64,000 bases of DNA. It comes from CAYSRJ01 sp964521865. GTDB taxonomy: Bacteria > Spirochaetota > B62-G9 > DRHN01. Shown one piece after another: positions 60,726-64,000 of the stretch. The position numbers and the translations under genes were made by a program. The notes under the pieces are model-generated. The model worked only from the letters and a program-made list of their open reading frames with translations, did no database searches and was not told the DNA's origin. Position 1 is the stretch's first letter, and each line of letters begins with the position of its first letter. Location: NCBI GenBank assembly GCA_964521865.1, contig CAZFTJ010000005.1, positions 137,237 through 201,236 on the forward strand, given 5' to 3'.

Positions 60726-62213
60726 TCAATGGCGGTAATATATCCGGTACTCCATTTCCTCCCTGTCCAGAGCCGGCGGGTAATCGGCAAAGTGATACAT
60801 TATTTCAAGGACCGACCCCGATTTATCAATCTTCCAGAGATGATACATCGTCGCATAGCCGAACGGATAATAACATATAACCTCGTACCAGCAGTCACCC
60901 GTACGATCAATCCAGCTGTTCTCTACCGCCCATGTTCCCGTCTTACCGATATAGCTGTACTCATAGGTGAATGTATTTTGAAATGAATGGTAGTTGCCGC
61001 TCCGGTCGATAACCAATTTAGCATATTTGTTTATGCAGTCGGCGCCGTTCTTCCACGATGCATCGTAATCCGGATTCAGCCATCGCCCGTAGAGCGGCGC
61101 AAGAGGCGCCTCATGCTGAATGATTCCCGGGTAGTCGTCTGCAGAAAACGGCCTCGCCGCGAGGAGAATGAAGAGGCATGAAAGAAACACCGATAGAAAT
61201 CTCGTCACGAATATATGCGTAGAGGCTGGGAACTTTTTTTTAAGGGAGAGTATACCGGTAATCCGTTTTTCAAGCATGCCTTTTCGGGCCAGGGCATGGT
61301 CGAGACCGGACAGAAACACCTTCCCTCCGCTCAACCGGATGATATCCATGAGGTGGCCGGCATAGGTCGCCGGTTTTACGTTCGAATTTACCACTATGGC
61401 ATCACAGGAATTCTCCTCCTCTCTCTGCAGGATTCGGTACAGAATCCAGATTGCCGGTATAAACCAGAAAAGCACACAGGCCAACCGTGCAACACCCCGG
61501 GTGATATGATCCCTTCTCTTGATATGGGCCAGCTCATGGAGCAGTACTATATAGAGACGCTCGTCCGGCCATGTATCCACATTTTGAGGAAGCAGAATGA
61601 TCGGTCTGAGTATCGAAAAGGTGAACGGCACCATACAGCGTCTGCTTATGCGCAGTGCAATTTTCTTATTCAGGTGGAGACACGCAGATGCCTGTCCGAG
61701 TACCTGAGCCGACCTCGTATTATCGGTCGGATGGGAGTTTTTAAAAATGAAAAAAAGCCCTATCTTTCCCACAACGATTCGCAAAAGCACGATTCCCATA
61801 CCCGAGATCCAGACCAGCACGCCCAATGAAGACCATTGCAGTGAAATAGCGGAAGAGCTCATGCTATAAGAGCCGGTGTATTCCGGAGACAGAATTACGG
61901 GATGCGTCGCCCCGGGCGCAGATAAAAGCCTGCTGTCGTATGCAATGAAAGGAACCTCTTTATGAACAGGAACCTCGAGAGCGCAAAAATCGAAGTGGGG
62001 AAAGAATCGTGAGAAGGATGCCAGCACGAAAATACCGCAGAGAACGAAGAACCACATACGATGCCTGCTGGATGCCGATACGGTGGTTAGCTGTGCTATG
62101 ACCAAGAACATGATGGAAAAGAATATCGTACTGTTCACGAATGTCGGTATCAGAATCGCCACTATATGCGATGACAGCTCATTATACATCCCCGTATGAA
62201 GGAACGAATACAT
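60726..62213 (-). CDS. BlaR1/MecR1-like M56 protease with a novel C-terminal sensor domain
   Basis: 495-residue membrane zinc protease. Hydrophobic segments lie at about 14-41, 52-70, 128-158 and 243-260, HELAH at 226-230 is the zinc site, EEENSCD at 265-271 supplies the third ligand, and a last membrane segment spans 335-352. Canonical BlaR1 then has a penicillin-binding domain with SxxK. Here residues about 374-495 are only about 120 long, lack it, and instead resemble the lipoprotein encoded at 62662-63141 (GRWLNPDY vs GVWVNSSY, DRTGDCWYE vs DRQGNVWYK, LWKIDKSGS vs LWKINKSAT, YRIYYR vs YTIYYR). ATG follows the blaI stop by one base. Confidence 0.85.
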   Translation of the reverse strand: MYSFLHTGMYNELSSHIVAILIPTFVNSTIFFSIMFLVIAQLTTVSASSRHRMWFFVLCGIFVLASFSRFFPHFDFCALEVPVHKEVPFIAYDSRLLSAPGATHPVILSPEYTGSYSMSSSAISLQWSSLGVLVWISGMGIVLLRIVVGKIGLFFIFKNSHPTDNTRSAQVLGQASACLHLNKKIALRISRRCMVPFTFSILRPIILLPQNVDTWPDERLYIVLLHELAHIKRRDHITRGVARLACVLFWFIPAIWILYRILQREEENSCDAIVVNSNVKPATYAGHLMDIIRLSGGKVFLSGLDHALARKGMLEKRITGILSLKKKFPASTHIFVTRFLSVFLSCLFILLAARPFSADDYPGIIQHEAPLAPLYGRWLNPDYDASWKNGADCINKYAKLVIDRSGNYHSFQNTFTYEYSYIGKTGTWAVENSWIDRTGDCWYEVICYYPFGYATMYHLWKIDKSGSVLEIMYHFADYPPALDREEMEYRIYYRH

Positions 62214-62214
62214 T

Positions 62215-62604
62215 TCATTCCTCTTCTTTTCGGACTCTCTCGATGAGTTGTGTAAGCCTGCCGTACTCCTCGTCGGTGATTTTTCTGTCGGTGACTTCAA
62301 TGAGAGCGCTGATCGCTTCCTCTATTGAATTGTTGAAGTACATCTCGAGCATATGCTTTATCGCAATTGACACGGCCCTTTTACGCGGGATGGTTGGAAA
62401 GTACACATACTTTTTACCGGATTTCCTGTGCTTTAGCAGACCTTTGCCCTCGAGAATGTTCAGAAGCGCCCGCACGGACGAGTATCCCGGCGGATCGGGA
62501 ATCTCTTCAAGAACATCCCGAACCGATGCGCTTTTCTTCCTGTAGATAATCTCGATAATCTGTCTTTCCCTTTTGCTGAGGCCATGTATAAGTCTTTTGC
62601 TCAT
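62215..62604 (-). CDS. BlaI/MecI-family repressor
   Basis: 129-residue winged-helix repressor. LSKRERQIIEIIYRKKSASVRDVLEEIPDPPGYSSVRALLNILEGKGLLKHRKSGKKYVYFP is the BlaI DNA-binding domain, followed by a helical dimerisation part where cleavage by the partner protease would act. AAGGG lies 7 bases before the ATG. It overlaps closely with the M56 protease gene, the standard blaI-blaR1 order. Its promoter is covered by an 18-base inverted repeat shared with the lipoprotein gene. Confidence 0.93.
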   Translation of the reverse strand: MSKRLIHGLSKRERQIIEIIYRKKSASVRDVLEEIPDPPGYSSVRALLNILEGKGLLKHRKSGKKYVYFPTIPRKRAVSIAIKHMLEMYFNNSIEEAISALIEVTDRKITDEEYGRLTQLIERVRKEEE

Positions 62605-62616
62605 TTAAAACCCTTA

Positions 62617-62634
62617 ATGCTGAATTATTAGCAT
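62617..62634. promoter_or_regulatory. Operator 1 (BlaI-type site) over the blaI promoter
   Basis: ATGCTGAATTATTAGCAT is an inverted repeat with one mismatch (ATGCTR-N6-TAGCAT). It overlaps the -10 element, so a bound repressor would block initiation and autoregulate blaI and the protease gene. Confidence 0.7.
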
Positions 62635-62653
62635 AAATAAATGATTTTGTCAA
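62625..62653 (-). promoter_or_regulatory. Promoter of the blaI-protease operon
   Basis: On the minus strand a perfect TTGACA (62653-62648) and TAATAA (62630-62625) are 17 bases apart, with the -10 inside operator 1. Confidence 0.75.
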
Positions 62654-62661
62654 TGTTTTCG

Positions 62662-63141
62662 CTAGGTACCGGAGTTTCCGTGATGCTCAGAGCTGCCGTA
62701 CCTGTAGTATATCGTATACGATCCGGAAGCAGGATTTATCTCCTGCGGAACGTACTCGATCCCCCACGCTCCTTCGATAATCGTCGCCGATTTGTTAATT
62801 TTCCACAGCTCGTACACAATGATATCGAGTCCGATCTGGTTGGTCGTTATTTTATACCACACGTTGCCCTGTCTATCGCGCCATTTTTTTATCACGGAAA
62901 TCGTCCCTCTCCATCCGGGGTAAAATGAGGAATCTGTTTTATATGCGGTCCAGGTCATGTCGGGGTTGTAGATTATCTTCGCCGCTCTCTTCTCATTGTT
63001 GTTGTAGCTGCTGTTTACCCAGACGCCGAAACATTCTTCAGAGTATATTTTGTGGTTATTTTTCCAGACTGCGCACCCGGAAAGAAGAAGAAACAGGGAA
63101 AGGACAACCGACGCATATATAAAAAGGTCTTCCCGTTTCAT
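62662..63141 (-). CDS. Lipoprotein homologous to the BlaR1-like sensor domain
   Basis: 159 residues. A signal peptide ends in the lipobox LLSGC (Cys about 22), so the protein is membrane-anchored outside the cytoplasm. The mature part (about 35-145) aligns with the C-terminal domain of the neighbouring M56 protease, sharing the W-N-Y opening, the D-R-x-G-x-x-WY block, Y-x-LWKI-x-KS and the closing IYYR. The repeating W/Y strands suggest a small beta-barrel such as a lipocalin-like fold (inference). GGAGG lies 6 bases before the ATG. Its promoter carries two sites like the blaI operator. Confidence 0.85.
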   Translation of the reverse strand: MKREDLFIYASVVLSLFLLLSGCAVWKNNHKIYSEECFGVWVNSSYNNNEKRAAKIIYNPDMTWTAYKTDSSFYPGWRGTISVIKKWRDRQGNVWYKITTNQIGLDIIVYELWKINKSATIIEGAWGIEYVPQEINPASGSYTIYYRYGSSEHHGNSGT

Positions 63142-63186
63142 AATGACCTCCGTAATTGATTATTACTATATGTCGAAAACAGTACA

Positions 63187-63206
63187 TATGCTATAAAATT
63201 AGCATA
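63187..63206. promoter_or_regulatory. Operator 2 over the lipoprotein promoter
   Basis: TATGCTA-TAAAAT-TAGCATA is a perfect 7-6-7 inverted repeat, the same site as operator 1, covering the -10 element of the lipoprotein gene. Confidence 0.75.
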
Positions 63207-63223
63207 AAACGGCGTATTGTCAA
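63196..63223 (-). promoter_or_regulatory. Promoter of the lipoprotein gene
   Basis: On the minus strand TTGACA (63223-63218) and TAATTT (63201-63196) are 16 bases apart. The bases around the -10 (TTATGCTAAT) are identical to the blaI promoter. Confidence 0.7.
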
Positions 63224-63231
63224 GAAATATG

Positions 63232-63247
63232 TGCTAAAAAAATAGCA
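63232..63247. promoter_or_regulatory. Operator 3 upstream of the lipoprotein promoter
   Basis: TGCTA-AAAAAA-TAGCA is a third site of the same spacing, just upstream of the -35, suggesting cooperative binding. Confidence 0.6.
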
Positions 63248-63284
63248 AATATGACGGAAGAAAATAATCCGCGAGAGAGACTGT

Positions 63285-63803
63285 TTACCGACCATGAAGG
63301 CAAATACATTTGAAAGCATTTCGGGGTACGAGAAAAATCTCGATCAATTCATGGTACTGTACCGCCGCTCCATAGCGCGTCTTGCCAACATTGATTGCTT
63401 TCACCGGCAACTCTCCCGGTTTCACACAGAACGCATCCCGTGGGGATTTCCTTCGGGCATAGAGAATCTTTTGTAACGACACAGGGCGCCTGATGATATA
63501 TCGGCTCAGATTTACACGGTCCTTTTTACTCGATGCAGGGATGGAGACGGAGGCATCCACCGAAAACCCGGAATGCTTCCAGGAAAGAATCTTCAATGCA
63601 AAACGGCGGTCGAGCAGTCCTCTGTCTATAAACAGCTTTATTACTCGTCTTCTGAATACCTCGGTGAAGCTTGCGGTATCTTTAATAGGGATATGGTGGA
63701 TAAAGCCCGTCTCATCGATCCCCCCTTCTAAAACGAGGCAGTGGTAGTGTGGATTCCATCGCAACAGGTTGTCAAACGATTGATATGAAACTAAAAATGT
63801 CTG
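63285..63803 (-). pseudogene. IS91-type (Y2) transposase remnant
   Basis: The minus-strand frame, open from 63803, reads SFDNLLRWNPHYHCLVLEGG, the His-rich block of IS91/IS801-type single-strand transposases, and then VNLSRYIIRRPVSLQKI. The N-terminal zinc ribbon is missing (a stop precedes residue 1), and the downstream catalytic tyrosine region is not recognisable, the frame ending in unrelated-looking sequence. It is about 170 codons of an enzyme that normally has 350-400, so it is a decayed fragment. No IS ends were recognised. It lies next to the BlaI-type locus. Confidence 0.75.
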
Positions 63804-63818
63804 CTAAAATATATGGTC

Positions 63819-63935
63819 ATGATAAACCAGATGGCGAATAACATGCGTAAACGAATACTCTTGAATAAAGATGAGGACATACCATCAGAACTTGAAAAGA
63901 CAGAAGAAGCAATCAACGCAGCACTGACACAATGA
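63819..63935 (+). CDS. Possible small protein, 38 aa, doubtful
   Basis: A short frame encodes a charged peptide (MINQMANNMRKRILLNKDED...), divergent from the transposase remnant. ATG codons at 63813 and 63819 are in frame. There is a TAAAAT just upstream but no ribosome-binding site. It could be a relic of mobile DNA rather than a gene. Confidence 0.25.
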   Translation: MINQMANNMRKRILLNKDEDIPSELEKTEEAINAALTQ

Positions 63936-64000
63936 TTCCGCCAAGTCGTTATTCATATAAATTACTCATCCGTCTCTGAGAGATGATCAGCAGACGCTCT

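Noticed and set aside
60726..62213. Reading the M56 protein as a genuine beta-lactam receptor (BlaR1/MecR1)
   Set aside because: The C-terminal domain is only about 120 residues, has no SxxK penicillin-binding motif and resembles the adjacent lipoprotein instead. No beta-lactamase or PBP2a gene is near.

Overview
The window is ordinary-looking bacterial chromosome, estimated by eye at a little over half GC, with dense genes on both strands. The organism is most likely a diderm (Gram-negative type) bacterium. It carries a PorV/UPF0164-like outer-membrane barrel protein, several lipoboxes, DAP-type peptidoglycan genes (lysA, ddl, murB), the MEP isoprenoid pathway (ispD, ispE, ispF) and a prepilin peptidase. 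The UPF0164-like barrel and the PurS-PurL fusion would fit Spirochaetota or a neighbouring candidate phylum. That placement is a guess from gene content. Nearly every gene has an intact reading frame. The one clear wreck is an IS91-type transposase remnant at the right edge.

Layout. 1-5.2 kb (minus): partial prepilin peptidase, purQ, a long purL with two N-terminal PurS-like repeats, and a glutaredoxin-like disulfide oxidoreductase. 5.4-7.3 kb (plus): ctpA and a small membrane protein. 7.4-9.1 kb (minus): hisG, hisI and tRNA-Leu(CAA), the tRNA head-to-head with leuS. 9.4-16.2 kb (plus): leuS, lysC and two glycosyltransferases. 16.3-22.4 kb (minus): a compact cluster of enolase-superfamily epimerase, creatininase-family hydrolase, an 858-residue DUF1611/MurL-like fusion and a threonine-synthase-like PLP enzyme, preceded by a rhodanese lipoprotein. 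22.6-25.8 kb: dusB-ispF-ispD (minus) and ispE (plus). 25.8-31.7 kb: an AIR-synthase/HypE-like protein, mobB, an unknown gene with a GIY-YIG nuclease, a cyclic-nucleotide sensor, a tautomerase and a YjbQ protein. 31.8-36 kb: a small-multidrug-export family protein, aroE, aroK, aroB and, convergently, aroQ. 36.4-41.6 kb (minus): an operon-like run lysA-ddl-cobT-cobS-cbiB joining DAP/D-Ala metabolism to late cobalamin synthesis. 41.9-52.2 kb: NUDIX, nth, mgtE, murB, the PorV-like protein, a GNAT protein, a YkgJ-type protein, an MFS transporter, an alpha-oxoamine synthase and an exported protein. 52.5-60.6 kb: aroA and chorismate mutase, an aldo/keto reductase, acpS, an HD hydrolase, an M24-like plus M20 pair, and a glycerate 2-kinase family protein. 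60.7-63.2 kb: a BlaI/BlaR1-like system and a lipoprotein. 63.3-64 kb: the IS91 remnant.

Two systems stand out. First, the BlaI/BlaR1-like locus: the membrane protease has no penicillin-binding sensor. Its external C-terminal domain is instead homologous to the lipoprotein encoded next door, and near-identical inverted repeats (ATGCTA-N6-TAGCAT type) overlie the promoters of both blaI and the lipoprotein gene. This looks like a self-contained envelope-sensing circuit with an unknown signal. Second, the 16.3-21.9 kb cluster fuses a DgcN-like DUF1611 domain to a PP-loop/MurL-like domain and sits beside a dipeptide-epimerase homologue. This suggests glutamate or peptide stereochemistry or ligation chemistry that I cannot match to a known pathway.

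The intergenic spaces share a dispersed family of GC-rich palindromes (two motif types, at least six clear copies). A second, AT-richer repeat occurs twice around the aro genes. Two genes (aroE and the PorV-like gene) appear to be transcribed as leaderless mRNAs.
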